A stretch of DNA of 64,000 bases from Thalassobacillus_A hwangdonensis. GTDB lineage: Bacteria; Bacillota; Bacilli; Bacillales; Halobacillaceae. Position 1 is the stretch's first letter. Each line of letters starts with the position of its first letter. The stretch is from positions 1,364,001 to 1,428,000 of the forward strand of contig NZ_JBHTKL010000001.1 in the NCBI RefSeq assembly GCF_042675915.1, written 5' to 3'. Shown in pieces: positions 34,432 through 42,342 of the stretch. A program made the translations under genes and the position numbers. The notes below the pieces were generated by a model. The model was not told where the DNA came from, searched no databases, and saw only the letters and a list, made by a program, of their open reading frames with translations.

Positions 34432-35982
34432 CTAATAGTTTTCCCATGCTTTTTCATACTTCTCTATGAGATGAGGATCGATCAATGTATTCGGTTCCAG
34501 GGAAACAAGCTCTCCCTCACCATTGAGAATTTCCCTATCTTCATCTTTTCCAAACACTTGAAACGCCTGGATGGCATCTGTTGTAAGGAATTCCGTATCT
34601 ACTCGAAGGTCGATCGTTTTTAAGTCTATATTTCTACGGCTTGCCATAACAAATCCCCAGTTTCCAAAGCTCGGGACATCGACGTGCAGATTATTCGTTA
34701 GCATTCCAGTCGAGCGAATCGTCGTATCAATAGTCCAGTACACCTCGGTGGCAAACACCGGGCTCGTCGCCTGCACCATCATTACACCATCCGCTCGTAA
34801 ATGATTACGGACAAGAGAATAAAACTCTTTCGTGTACAACTTATTCAAGCCTTCGTTATTCGGATCCGGCAAGTCCAGTATAATCACATCAAAGTTGTGG
34901 TCCGTGTCTTCCAAGTATCGAAAAGCATCTTGATGGATGATGTCCACCCGGTCATCCGTGAGAGAACCTTCATTCAACTGGAGCAGATGATAGTTCGTAT
35001 TGGCAAGCTTAGTGATAGCAGGATCAAGATCTACCAATGTCACTTTCTTCATACTTTCGTACTTCAATAATTCTTTGACTGCCAGCCCATCTCCTCCACC
35101 TAGCACGAGGATGTCTGCAGGCTGTTCGACCGCCCCCATCGGAACATGGACAAGGGTTTCATGGTAGCGGTATTCATCAGTTGAACTGAACTGTAAGGAC
35201 CCATTCAGGTAGAGACGAGTGTCCCCCTGTTCTTTAGTAAGGACGATTTTCTGATAAGCACTCTCTTCCATATGGATGATCGGATCTTTATATAATTTCT
35301 GTTCAAAGGAGAAAGCCATCTCTTCACCGAAAAACAGACCCACAATCAACAATAAACCGATTGCTACTCCAGGAATGGCGTGCTTTGTTACATTGGCAAT
35401 TTCATTACGGAATAAGTACAGCACAGTCATCGCTACAGTGAGGTTGATGATACCTACGAGAAAAGCACTTTTCACCATTCCGAGCTCCGGTCTAAGAAGA
35501 AAGACGAATAACAGACCACCGATCAATCCCCCTGCATAGTCGGAAAAAAGTACACGAGCAGTACTGCGGTTCAACTCAACTCCGATTTCATTTGCTTTCC
35601 GAATCAAGATCGGCAATTCCAACCCTGTCAGTGCTCCGATGGTAAAAGTGATCAAGTAGAGGAACAGCGCATCCGATCCTGACGGTGCGAAAGCAGTCAT
35701 TCCGAACATTGCAAAGCTTGAAAATCCGCCAATCAACGCGACCATGAACTCGATCCAGACGAAGGTAACCAGAAGACGTTTCATCACCTTCTCACTGATA
35801 CTTGCCCCTACACCCATCCCTGTCAGGAATAGACTGATCGTCAAGGTGTATTGTTTTACTCCATCTCCAAGTATGTAAGAACCGAGTGCCCCGAACAGCA
35901 CTTCAAAGATGATTCCGCAGATGGACACGATTCCTGAAGCCCAATATATGAAATTACTCTTTCGAATTCCTTCCTTATTCAT
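34432..35982 (-). CDS. Membrane-anchored polyamine aminopropyltransferase (spermidine synthase-like)
   Basis: 516 residues: about seven membrane helices in the first 220 residues, then a complete spermidine-synthase domain. The cytoplasmic domain has YHETLVH (273-279), the AdoMet-binding LVLGGGDG (293-299), LVDLDP (316-321) and the catalytic DLPDPN (370-375) with both aspartates that activate the amine. Predicted to move an aminopropyl group from decarboxylated AdoMet to an acceptor amine at the inner membrane face; the acceptor is unknown. GGAG is nine bases before the ATG. Fifth gene of the DUF4178-pspA-DUF4247-DUF350 cluster, separated from DUF350 by a hairpin. Confidence 0.88.
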   Translation of the reverse strand: MNKEGIRKSNFIYWASGIVSICGIIFEVLFGALGSYILGDGVKQYTLTISLFLTGMGVGASISEKVMKRLLVTFVWIEFMVALIGGFSSFAMFGMTAFAPSGSDALFLYLITFTIGALTGLELPILIRKANEIGVELNRSTARVLFSDYAGGLIGGLLFVFLLRPELGMVKSAFLVGIINLTVAMTVLYLFRNEIANVTKHAIPGVAIGLLLIVGLFFGEEMAFSFEQKLYKDPIIHMEESAYQKIVLTKEQGDTRLYLNGSLQFSSTDEYRYHETLVHVPMGAVEQPADILVLGGGDGLAVKELLKYESMKKVTLVDLDPAITKLANTNYHLLQLNEGSLTDDRVDIIHQDAFRYLEDTDHNFDVIILDLPDPNNEGLNKLYTKEFYSLVRNHLRADGVMMVQATSPVFATEVYWTIDTTIRSTGMLTNNLHVDVPSFGNWGFVMASRRNIDLKTIDLRVDTEFLTTDAIQAFQVFGKDEDREILNGEGELVSLEPNTLIDPHLIEKYEKAWENY

Positions 35983-36017
35983 GAAGATCCACTCCAGCTG
36001 TATGGTCTAAGAAATGA

Positions 36018-36046
36018 AAAAGCGTTGCCGCATAAACAACGCTTTT
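36018..36046 (-). terminator. Hairpin between DUF350 and aminopropyltransferase genes
   Basis: AAAAGCGTTG / CAACGCTTTT stem followed by TTCATTTC on the minus strand, six bases past the DUF350 stop. Probably a partial terminator lowering expression of the downstream gene. Confidence 0.6.
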
Positions 36047-36051
36047 CTTTC

Positions 36052-36447
36052 TCAGGTGATTGATGCTCCTATGACGAATGCCAAACCGATGGACACCGCC
36101 ATCGAAATGATTCCTACAGCGACATTGTTGCTTTTCAGCATTGTCTCTACAGAAAACTTTCGTGTCAATAACTCGAACAACAGGTATGCAATCATCTGAA
36201 GAACGACTCCATATGCACCCCAGATCAACGTATCCCAAATCGTGAAACTATGATAAATGGCAAAAGCGAGTACAATACAGATACCGATGATCTTTCCTGC
36301 GATCGATAAAGCCACCGCATGATTCCCTGCCTTCACTTCGTCCCAATCTTTATACTTTCGTGTTAATAATTCAAAAATAACCAAACCGATCACTACAACG
36401 ACAATCGCCATTGCAAAATAGGCAAGTGTAGCAACAAATGGTCCCAT
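36052..36447 (-). CDS. DUF350 membrane protein
   Basis: 131 residues, four membrane helices arranged as two similar halves: FELLTRK occurs at 25-31 and again at 91-97, each time after a hydrophobic helix and followed by a polar turn with Asn (GNHAVALSIAG; SNNVAVGIISM). This duplication is typical of DUF350 (YjfL-like). Family members are found beside PspA homologues and polyamine-linked enzymes in many bacteria, including E. coli yjfJ-yjfL-yjfC. Function unknown; the Asn/His in the turns hint at a channel or carrier. AAGGAGG precedes the ATG. Confidence 0.85.
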   Translation of the reverse strand: MGPFVATLAYFAMAIVVVVIGLVIFELLTRKYKDWDEVKAGNHAVALSIAGKIIGICIVLAFAIYHSFTIWDTLIWGAYGVVLQMIAYLLFELLTRKFSVETMLKSNNVAVGIISMAVSIGLAFVIGASIT

Positions 36448-36462
36448 TCTGACTCCTCCTTA

Positions 36463-37134
36463 TTATTTTCCTGTACCTGGTCCGCCTCCACGACTGTCAT
36501 ATCCTCTCAGACCGCCTGAATCTCCTGAGCGGAAACTGCCGCCATACATCGTATAACCTCCATAACAATTACCATTCTTACATTGATTTCTACGCTTCTT
36601 GTGCCAGTCGTCTACATCCAGTACATCATCAAGGATGCGGTAGGCCAGCATCCCGGTAAAGAAGCCTGGTGCGTAATTATTCCTAACAAAGTCATCCGAT
36701 GCTACTTCAATCAACACAACATCTGGTTCTTCCGTGCTTTCTTTCAAAATGATGAATTGATCTGGATAGATAAGCGCCTGCTTGCCTTCCACACGCTCAC
36801 TGATTTCATCCGGTTCAAGCTTCTCACTGATCAGTTCGGTGAGTTCTGGGATCTCGAATTCACGAGTCATATAGACATTTGCAAGCCCATTTTCACCACG
36901 GACCTTATCAAGCAAAGGGAAATTCTCCTCTATCAATGATTCAATGTTCGTTGCAGATGACTGGGAAATAGACTGAGTGATCTCGCTTTTTGATGGTTCA
37001 TCCGGTAATTCTCCATATGTAGCTTCTTCGTAAGCACCACTCATACCTTTTGAAGCATCATCCCCACCGAAGGCGTTGAAGACAATAAGGATGACAATGA
37101 CACCAGCAGCAAGCAGTCCCAATAAGTCTTTCAT
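36463..37134 (-). CDS. DUF4247 single-pass membrane protein
   Basis: 223 residues: N-terminal membrane helix (about 4-22, GLLAAGVIVILIVFNAF), an acidic Ser-rich linker, a folded region from about 60 to 170 and a tail with two cysteines (Cys185, Cys190 in QCKNGNC) and a Gly/Ser-rich end. I assign DUF4247 from layout and neighbourhood; no enzyme motif is seen. The tail suggests an extracytoplasmic, possibly metal- or disulfide-bearing segment. AAAGGAGG is eight bases before the ATG. Lies between pspA and DUF350. Confidence 0.75.
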   Translation of the reverse strand: MKDLLGLLAAGVIVILIVFNAFGGDDASKGMSGAYEEATYGELPDEPSKSEITQSISQSSATNIESLIEENFPLLDKVRGENGLANVYMTREFEIPELTELISEKLEPDEISERVEGKQALIYPDQFIILKESTEEPDVVLIEVASDDFVRNNYAPGFFTGMLAYRILDDVLDVDDWHKKRRNQCKNGNCYGGYTMYGGSFRSGDSGGLRGYDSRGGGPGTGK

Positions 37135-37179
37135 TTCTTTTTCCTCCTTTCTGAAAGAAATGAAGCAAACATCACCTTA

Positions 37180-37226
37180 AAAGAGCCTGATTCTCCCCTT
37201 CACTTAAAGGAGAGACCAGACTCTTT
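37180..37226 (-). terminator. Hairpin between pspA and DUF4247 genes
   Basis: AAAGAGtctggtCTCTCCTTT pairs with AAGGGGAGAatcaGGCTCTTTT on the minus strand, followed by AAGG rather than a T run. Likely a partial terminator or RNA-stability element that makes pspA mRNA more abundant than the downstream genes. Confidence 0.5.
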
Positions 37227-37254
37227 CATTGCTGGTGATGTGGTTCATCGTGGG

Positions 37255-37923
37255 TTATTCTTTCCCCATTTTCTTCTTCAATGCTGCAAGTTCATCATCA
37301 ACATCATTCTTTTCCAGTGCTTCGAATTCATCATCCAATGAACGGCTGGACTGGGACATGTCTTCACTAGTTTCAGCTTCCGCTTCAAAATGAAGTACTT
37401 TCTCCTCCATTCGCTCAAAGCCTTTACGGGACTCATCCCCACCGATAGAGGACATTGTACGGTTCATTTTCGTACGGGTCTTGGCAGATTCGGCACGTGC
37501 TTTCAGCGAGTCCTTCTTCAGCTTCATTTCCTGGTATTCCTTCTTCATTTCATCCAGCTTCTCACGCAATGAATCTGCATCGGTCTTAGCTCGCTCCCAC
37601 GATGCTTTCAACTGATCCGCTTGTTCCTGCTGCGCATTCTTATCTTCCAGTGCGCGACGTGCCAGATCTTCATTTCCTGCATCAATCGCCTGTTCAGCCT
37701 GCTTCATACGTTTTTCCACTAGTGCCTGGGCATCATCGTGCTTCCGCTTCAGCATTTTCTCATTAGCAATCTGCTTCGCAACTGCACTTTCCGCTTCCCT
37801 GATATCATTTTCCATTTCTCTCATGAACTGATCCAGCATTTTCACCGGATCTTCTGCTTTGTCCAGCATTGCATTCAACTCTGAACCTACTACTGTCTTC
37901 ACTCGTTTAAAAAATTGAAACAT
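37255..37923 (-). CDS. pspA: Phage shock protein A homologue (PspA/IM30)
   Basis: 222 residues, almost wholly helical coiled coil. The N-terminal amphipathic helix (FQFFKRVKTVVGSELNAML) and the EDPVKMLDQFMREM motif are family marks; residues 25-150 form the long hairpin that polymerises into membrane-remodelling ESCRT-III-like assemblies. The tail is acidic. Peripheral inner-membrane protein that protects the membrane under stress. AAGGAGGAG is six bases before the ATG. It follows the DUF4178 gene by 13 bases behind a sigma-W-type promoter, as expected for Bacillus pspA. Confidence 0.93.
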   Translation of the reverse strand: MFQFFKRVKTVVGSELNAMLDKAEDPVKMLDQFMREMENDIREAESAVAKQIANEKMLKRKHDDAQALVEKRMKQAEQAIDAGNEDLARRALEDKNAQQEQADQLKASWERAKTDADSLREKLDEMKKEYQEMKLKKDSLKARAESAKTRTKMNRTMSSIGGDESRKGFERMEEKVLHFEAEAETSEDMSQSSRSLDDEFEALEKNDVDDELAALKKKMGKE

Positions 37924-37936
37924 GTGAACTCCTCCT

Positions 37937-38449
37937 TTAATGGGATCCTGCTATGATTTTTATTTCATACTCCTCAATATCGTGACCAACACTGACTTCC
38001 GTTTCACTTCCCCATTCTTCAATGCTGAGATAGGAACTCTCATCGGATGAAATATAATCAGCGTAATGGGTCGTCCTGCCATTGATGTTCCTGCTTCTTC
38101 CTTCTCCAGTTACAGTGGCATTTCCCTCTTCATCCTTATGGTAGGTTACACCATCATGGGTAATCGTTTTGGGGTATGGTTGGGAGACCTGGATATTCAC
38201 TGGTTTGTAAATGCCCAATTCCAATTCATCATCCATCTCCGCTGCCAGCCAAATTGTCGATTGCCCTTCCAATAACTGATAAGCGAACCACTCATAGGAT
38301 TGTTCCCGATAGGTGATCTTTCCAACCACTTCATAATCGACAAGATCATAAGTGACGATATCCCCTATTTGTATGCTCAATACAGTTCTTTCACGCACCG
38401 TAGGAGCATGTGCTTTTTTTGAAGAAAACAATTTTGAAAATAACCCCAA
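37937..38449 (-). CDS. DUF4178 domain protein
   Basis: 170 residues: short basic amphipathic N-terminus (FSKLFSSKKAH), then a mainly beta domain (IQIGDIVTYDLVDYEVVGKITYREQ... W-rich) with SYEWFAYQLLEG, typical of DUF4178. No membrane helix. The start is taken as TTG because GAGGTGA ends five bases before it; a GTG three codons earlier touches the site. First gene of the PspA operon, transcribed from the sigma-W-type promoter. DUF4178 proteins recur with PspA and polyamine-related genes; role unknown. Confidence 0.75.
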   Translation of the reverse strand: MGLFSKLFSSKKAHAPTVRERTVLSIQIGDIVTYDLVDYEVVGKITYREQSYEWFAYQLLEGQSTIWLAAEMDDELELGIYKPVNIQVSQPYPKTITHDGVTYHKDEEGNATVTGEGRSRNINGRTTHYADYISSDESSYLSIEEWGSETEVSVGHDIEEYEIKIIAGSH

Positions 38450-38489
38450 GTGCTTCACCTCACCTTTCTTGCTCGGGTTATAGTCTATT

Positions 38490-38516
38490 TACGGACCATA
38501 AAGCTCGAACGTTTCA
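38490..38516 (-). promoter_or_regulatory. Sigma-W-type (ECF) promoter of the PspA operon
   Basis: TGAAAC (38511-38516), 17-base spacer, CGTA (38490-38493) followed by AATA; preceded by an A/T-rich stretch as in strong sigma-W promoters. The hexamer, spacer length and following GTTC equal those before hflK. Confidence 0.75.
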
Positions 38517-38535
38517 TTTTTTATAAAAAAATTTC

Positions 38536-38551
38536 AGAAAAACTTGGCTTG
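38536..38551 (+). repeat. 16-base repeat unit shared with 62752-62767
   Basis: AGAAAAACTTGGCTTG occurs here and again after the VOC gene, where it opens a hairpin. This copy lacks the second half of the hairpin and lies between the ald terminator and the sigma-W promoter. Confidence 0.4.
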
Positions 38552-38612
38552 ATTGTTAGTCTTCGCATAACGGGAAATCAACAATGTGATTTACCAAAGC
38601 TTGAGTATAAAA

Positions 38613-38641
38613 AAGCAGGGGGAATACCATCCACCCTGCTT
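38613..38641 (-). terminator. Intrinsic terminator after ald
   Basis: AAGCAGGG / CCCTGCTT stem followed by TTTTTTATACTC on the minus strand. Confidence 0.85.
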
Positions 38642-38658
38642 GTGTATGTTTATATTAA

Positions 38659-39777
38659 TCAGTTTTCGAGTAATGAGCGGACATCGGAATATTCTAATCC
38701 ATGTGCTTCAGCAACTGCCTCATACGTTACATATCCATCCAGCGTATTGATCCCCTTCATCAATGGAAGGTTGTCCAGGCATGCTTTACGATAGCCTTTA
38801 TTTGCAAGTTGAAGTGCATAAGGAATCGTCACATTCGTTAGTCCGATCGTTGATGTACGTGGTACAGCACCAGGCATGTTGGCAACTGCATAATGCAATA
38901 CCCCATGTTTCTCATAAGTAGGATTGTCATGGGTAGTGATTCTGTCAGTCGTCTCGAAGATTCCACCTTGGTCGATAGCAACATCGACAATGACAGAACC
39001 TTTGGTCATCGATTGTACCATTTCATCCGTGACAAGCTTCGGTGCTTTTGCCCCAGGAATCAGAACAGCACCAACGACTAAGTCGGACTCACTGAGACAT
39101 TCATGTATGTTCAATGGATTCGACATCATCGTATTGATGGAAGAACCGAAGATATCATCCAACTGACGCAGTCTTTCCGGATTCAAATCGATGATAGTGA
39201 CATCTGCGCCTAATCCCATAGCAATTTTAGCAGCATTCGTTCCTACTACTCCACCACCGATTACGGTAACCTTCCCTCTCCGTACACCAGGAATGCTTCC
39301 AAGCAGAATCCCTTTACCACCGTGTGATTTCTCAAGGAATTGCGCTCCGATCTGAGATGCCATACGTCCTGCAACTTCACTCATCGGAGTCAGAAGTGGA
39401 AGTGACCCGTTATCAAGCTGTACTGTCTCGTATGCGATTGCCACAACTTTATTGTCGATCAATGCTTTCGTCAATTCCGGTTCAGGCGCCAAGTGAAGGT
39501 AGGTGAAGAGGATCAACCCTTCATAGAAATACCCGTACTCTTCCTGAAGCGGTTCTTTGACCTTCATTACCATTTCCTGTTTCCATGCATCAGCAGCTGT
39601 TTCTACCATGACAGCTCCCGCTTCTACATATTGTTCATCTGTAAAATTGGATCCAAGTCCAGCTCCCTTTTGGACGTACACCTCGTGTCCTGCAGTTTTC
39701 AGTGAAATGACCCCAGCTGGCGTCATTGCGACACGATTCTCATTGTTCTTTATCTCTGTAGGTACTCCTATTTTCAT
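38659..39777 (-). CDS. ald: Alanine dehydrogenase
   Basis: Reversible NAD-dependent deamination of alanine to pyruvate, needed for alanine use and sporulation in Bacillus. 372 residues: start MKIGVPTEIKNNENRVAMTPAG, substrate-binding Lys in KVKEPLQEEYGYF, catalytic His in LFTYLHLAPEPEL, nucleotide fold VIGGGVVGTNAAKIA, and DVAIDQGGIFET near the second active-site side. GGAGG precedes the ATG. Single gene with its own terminator. Confidence 0.97.
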   Translation of the reverse strand: MKIGVPTEIKNNENRVAMTPAGVISLKTAGHEVYVQKGAGLGSNFTDEQYVEAGAVMVETAADAWKQEMVMKVKEPLQEEYGYFYEGLILFTYLHLAPEPELTKALIDNKVVAIAYETVQLDNGSLPLLTPMSEVAGRMASQIGAQFLEKSHGGKGILLGSIPGVRRGKVTVIGGGVVGTNAAKIAMGLGADVTIIDLNPERLRQLDDIFGSSINTMMSNPLNIHECLSESDLVVGAVLIPGAKAPKLVTDEMVQSMTKGSVIVDVAIDQGGIFETTDRITTHDNPTYEKHGVLHYAVANMPGAVPRTSTIGLTNVTIPYALQLANKGYRKACLDNLPLMKGINTLDGYVTYEAVAEAHGLEYSDVRSLLEN

Positions 39778-39919
39778 ACCTTCCTACCTCCCAATCGATG
39801 TTTCTCTAGGACGCTCGTCCTCCCCTTTACTCCTACAATATACCACCAATCCAACATGGTGGGTACCCTTATTTTTGTAAGCCTTTTCATTGTAACAAAA
39901 TCGCCTGAGGTTTTCACTC

Positions 39920-40678
39920 TCATCGGTAGCGGTGAATGACGTCAAGACCACCTGTCACTTCGTAGACAGCTCCTGTGATCATATCTGAATCATCCTGACA
40001 TAGGAAATCGATTGTCCTTGCGATATCTTCCCCGGTTCCTGACCTGCCGATGGGCGTATTTTCATCTGGAAGGCTTCTGCTTTCTTCTATAGTAGCTTCT
40101 TTCATTTCTCCAATGATATTCCCCGGACAAACCATGTTACAGGTGATGCCATGTTCCGCTTCTTCAAAAGCGATCGTTTTAGTAAGCGAAACAAGCCCAA
40201 CTTTTGCAGCCGCAAAGGCGGAGCGGTAGATCCAGCCTGATGCTGCACCTGCGCCTTGAAAGCCATAATTGATGATCCTGCCGAAGCCATTCTCTCGCAT
40301 CGATGGAATAACTCCTTTATAAAGCTGGAAGACAGCATCCAAATTCCCACGGATCATCGCATCCCATTCCTCATCGCTGTAATCTGCAAGTTTCTTCCTT
40401 TCAAAGATATATGGGCCTGCATTGTTTATTAGGAAATCCACTTTACCAAAGCGTTGGAACGTCTGCTCGATCAACTGTTTCACATCTTCTTTACGTGTGA
40501 CGTCCGTTTGTACCAGCTGGATCCTGTCCCTTGCTTCAGGCCAGGAATGGAGCAGATCCTGTGCCTTTTCTTCATCACTTCGGTAGGTTACGGTTACGGA
40601 ATATCCTTGTCTTAAAAATTGATCAGTCACTTTCCTTCCCAGCCCTTTTGTTCCGGCGGTGATCAGTGCGTGTCGCAT
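39920..40678 (-). CDS. YtkK-like SDR family protein lacking the catalytic Tyr
   Basis: 252 residues, Rossmann fold of short-chain dehydrogenases: cofactor motif TAGTKGLGRKV, NNAGPY motif, C-terminal GGLDVIH. In the active-site helix the usual YxxxK reads FAAAK (Phe for Tyr), and the Ser-bearing strand reads INYGFQGA, so both catalytic positions are changed while the Lys stays. B. subtilis YtkK seems to share this from memory. It may bind NAD(P) without ordinary reductase chemistry. Annotation as FabG would mislead. AAGGAGG is seven bases before the chosen ATG. Confidence 0.8.
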   Translation of the reverse strand: MRHALITAGTKGLGRKVTDQFLRQGYSVTVTYRSDEEKAQDLLHSWPEARDRIQLVQTDVTRKEDVKQLIEQTFQRFGKVDFLINNAGPYIFERKKLADYSDEEWDAMIRGNLDAVFQLYKGVIPSMRENGFGRIINYGFQGAGAASGWIYRSAFAAAKVGLVSLTKTIAFEEAEHGITCNMVCPGNIIGEMKEATIEESRSLPDENTPIGRSGTGEDIARTIDFLCQDDSDMITGAVYEVTGGLDVIHRYR

Positions 40679-40753
40679 ATCGATTCCTCCTTTGATCATT
40701 TACTTCTTCCTCTGGCTTATGTAAAATTATCCCGGGAGGAAGGGGGCCAGCTT

Positions 40754-42076
40754 ATGCAAACTGCTGGGGTTAAACGAGAACGTTTAGAAAAATTCGGATT
40801 GGAGTCTGTACCAAGAGAACTGCAACGTACACCATGGTACAGATTTGCATTCATACAAATCGCCATATCTGCAAACGCAGGAAACTTCCTGGTTCCTGCA
40901 CTCGCTGTAATACAGGGAGAACTATCTTTTATTGCAGCAATCCTGGCTACGTGTCTAGGTGCGTGGGTCGGCTTTGCCTTTGTATCTATTTTATCGCTAC
41001 CGGGCGCTCGACTGGGTCTGCCAGCCCAATATGTGATCCGATCGATGCTGGGAGTCCAGGGTGCCCGTTATCTTTCATCACCAATCAGAAGCTTGACATC
41101 GCTTTACTGGTTCAGTGTCCAGACAATCGGAGGAACGGTTGTACTGCAGCAACTGATCGTCAGAGCTACCGGCGAGCAAATACCTTTCCTATTATTGTCG
41201 ATTCCATTTTCCATCATCATGGTGATGCTGGCATTAGTCGGTTTCGAAGCTGTAAAACGAGCAACGACTTATTTTCTGCCAATGCTTTTGGCAGGTGAAA
41301 TGATTATGCTCTACATATACTTTACTACAAATTCAGGTGACCGTTCATTATTGATGCTCTCATCTGAAACGTCTCATGGAAGCTTTTCGATGATGCTTTT
41401 TTATGCAAGTCTCGCATTTGTCCAATATGTATCCGGGGTCAGTGCTTCTGCTGATATGACAAGGTATGCAAGAACGCCTAAAGAAGGGGCGTGGGGACTG
41501 TTCATCGGCAATGCACTCGGTTTCACATTAACTGCTGTCATAGGTTGTGCTTCTGCTTATTTATTCCATGAACTCAACCCATTCGTATCATCAAGTGCAC
41601 AAGTCCAGTCACCTCTCATCATCGGGATCATCACACTGACTGCCGTCATTTCGATGATTTCCATCAATATCAGTAATGCTTATACCGGCGGCTATAGCCT
41701 GCTGAATACATTTCCACGGTTGAGCCGTATTCAGAGTGCTGTCTTATTCGGAGCTTTGGGTGTCTGCTTCAGTTCCATCCCCGCGCTCGTATATGAAGCA
41801 GAAGTATTCATCTCAATGTTAGGTGGGTTCGTCATTCCCATCTCTGCAGTGATTTGTGCAGATTATATTTTCATCAAAAAAATGAAACTGGATGAAACAG
41901 CATTGATTCATCTTACCAAAGCAAGAAGTATCAATGCTGTTGCCATCCTATCCATCGGAATAGGTGCTGTCCTATATTTCTTGATTCCAGGGGGATGGTC
42001 ACCTGGATTCATCGCATTCGTACTCACCTTCAGCTTGTACACATGGATTAAACTTATAGAGCAGCGCCGCACTTAG
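40754..42076 (+). CDS. NCS1 family nucleobase/cytosine-type permease
   Basis: 440 residues with about twelve membrane helices. NCS1 features: N-terminal motif ESVPRELQRTPWYRF, GARLGLPAQYVIRSMLG after helix 3, and the conserved SGVSASADMTRYARTPKEG loop. Imports a purine, pyrimidine, hydantoin or vitamin by cation symport; the substrate is not predictable from sequence. AGGGGG is seven bases before the ATG. Divergent from the SDR gene and overlapping the end of a small minus-strand gene by three bases. Confidence 0.88.
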   Translation: MQTAGVKRERLEKFGLESVPRELQRTPWYRFAFIQIAISANAGNFLVPALAVIQGELSFIAAILATCLGAWVGFAFVSILSLPGARLGLPAQYVIRSMLGVQGARYLSSPIRSLTSLYWFSVQTIGGTVVLQQLIVRATGEQIPFLLLSIPFSIIMVMLALVGFEAVKRATTYFLPMLLAGEMIMLYIYFTTNSGDRSLLMLSSETSHGSFSMMLFYASLAFVQYVSGVSASADMTRYARTPKEGAWGLFIGNALGFTLTAVIGCASAYLFHELNPFVSSSAQVQSPLIIGIITLTAVISMISINISNAYTGGYSLLNTFPRLSRIQSAVLFGALGVCFSSIPALVYEAEVFISMLGGFVIPISAVICADYIFIKKMKLDETALIHLTKARSINAVAILSIGIGAVLYFLIPGGWSPGFIAFVLTFSLYTWIKLIEQRRT

Positions 42077-42222
42077 CGATCTTTTCTTCGTCGGTCTTTT
42101 TTCTGATTGTGGTCATTCAGTTCAGCACCAATCACTCCTGATTGATAACTTTCATTAATCATCGCGGAAATTTCTTCTTCCTGCTCAGCGTTTTGAAGCT
42201 GCTGTTTCGGATGTTTTTCCAA
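42073..42222 (-). CDS. Small hydrophilic protein, 49 residues
   Basis: Starts EKHPKQQLQNAEQEEE after a TTG and ends KKDRRRKDR. Very charged, with an acidic front half and a strongly basic tail; probably helical or disordered. AGGAGG lies eight bases before the TTG, an ideal spacing. Its stop overlaps the permease stop by three bases in converging orientation. No family recognised; the strong ribosome site is the main evidence. Confidence 0.6.
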   Translation of the reverse strand: MEKHPKQQLQNAEQEEEISAMINESYQSGVIGAELNDHNQKKDRRRKDR

Positions 42223-42342
42223 TGCACTCACCTCCTATGCTTAATGTTCACAAAAACAACAAGATTGCTCATGGGAGGTGCTGCCAATACTTGCCGGTTG
42301 CATGATATAATAGAAGTAACAAAAAGGAAGGGAGCATCATTT

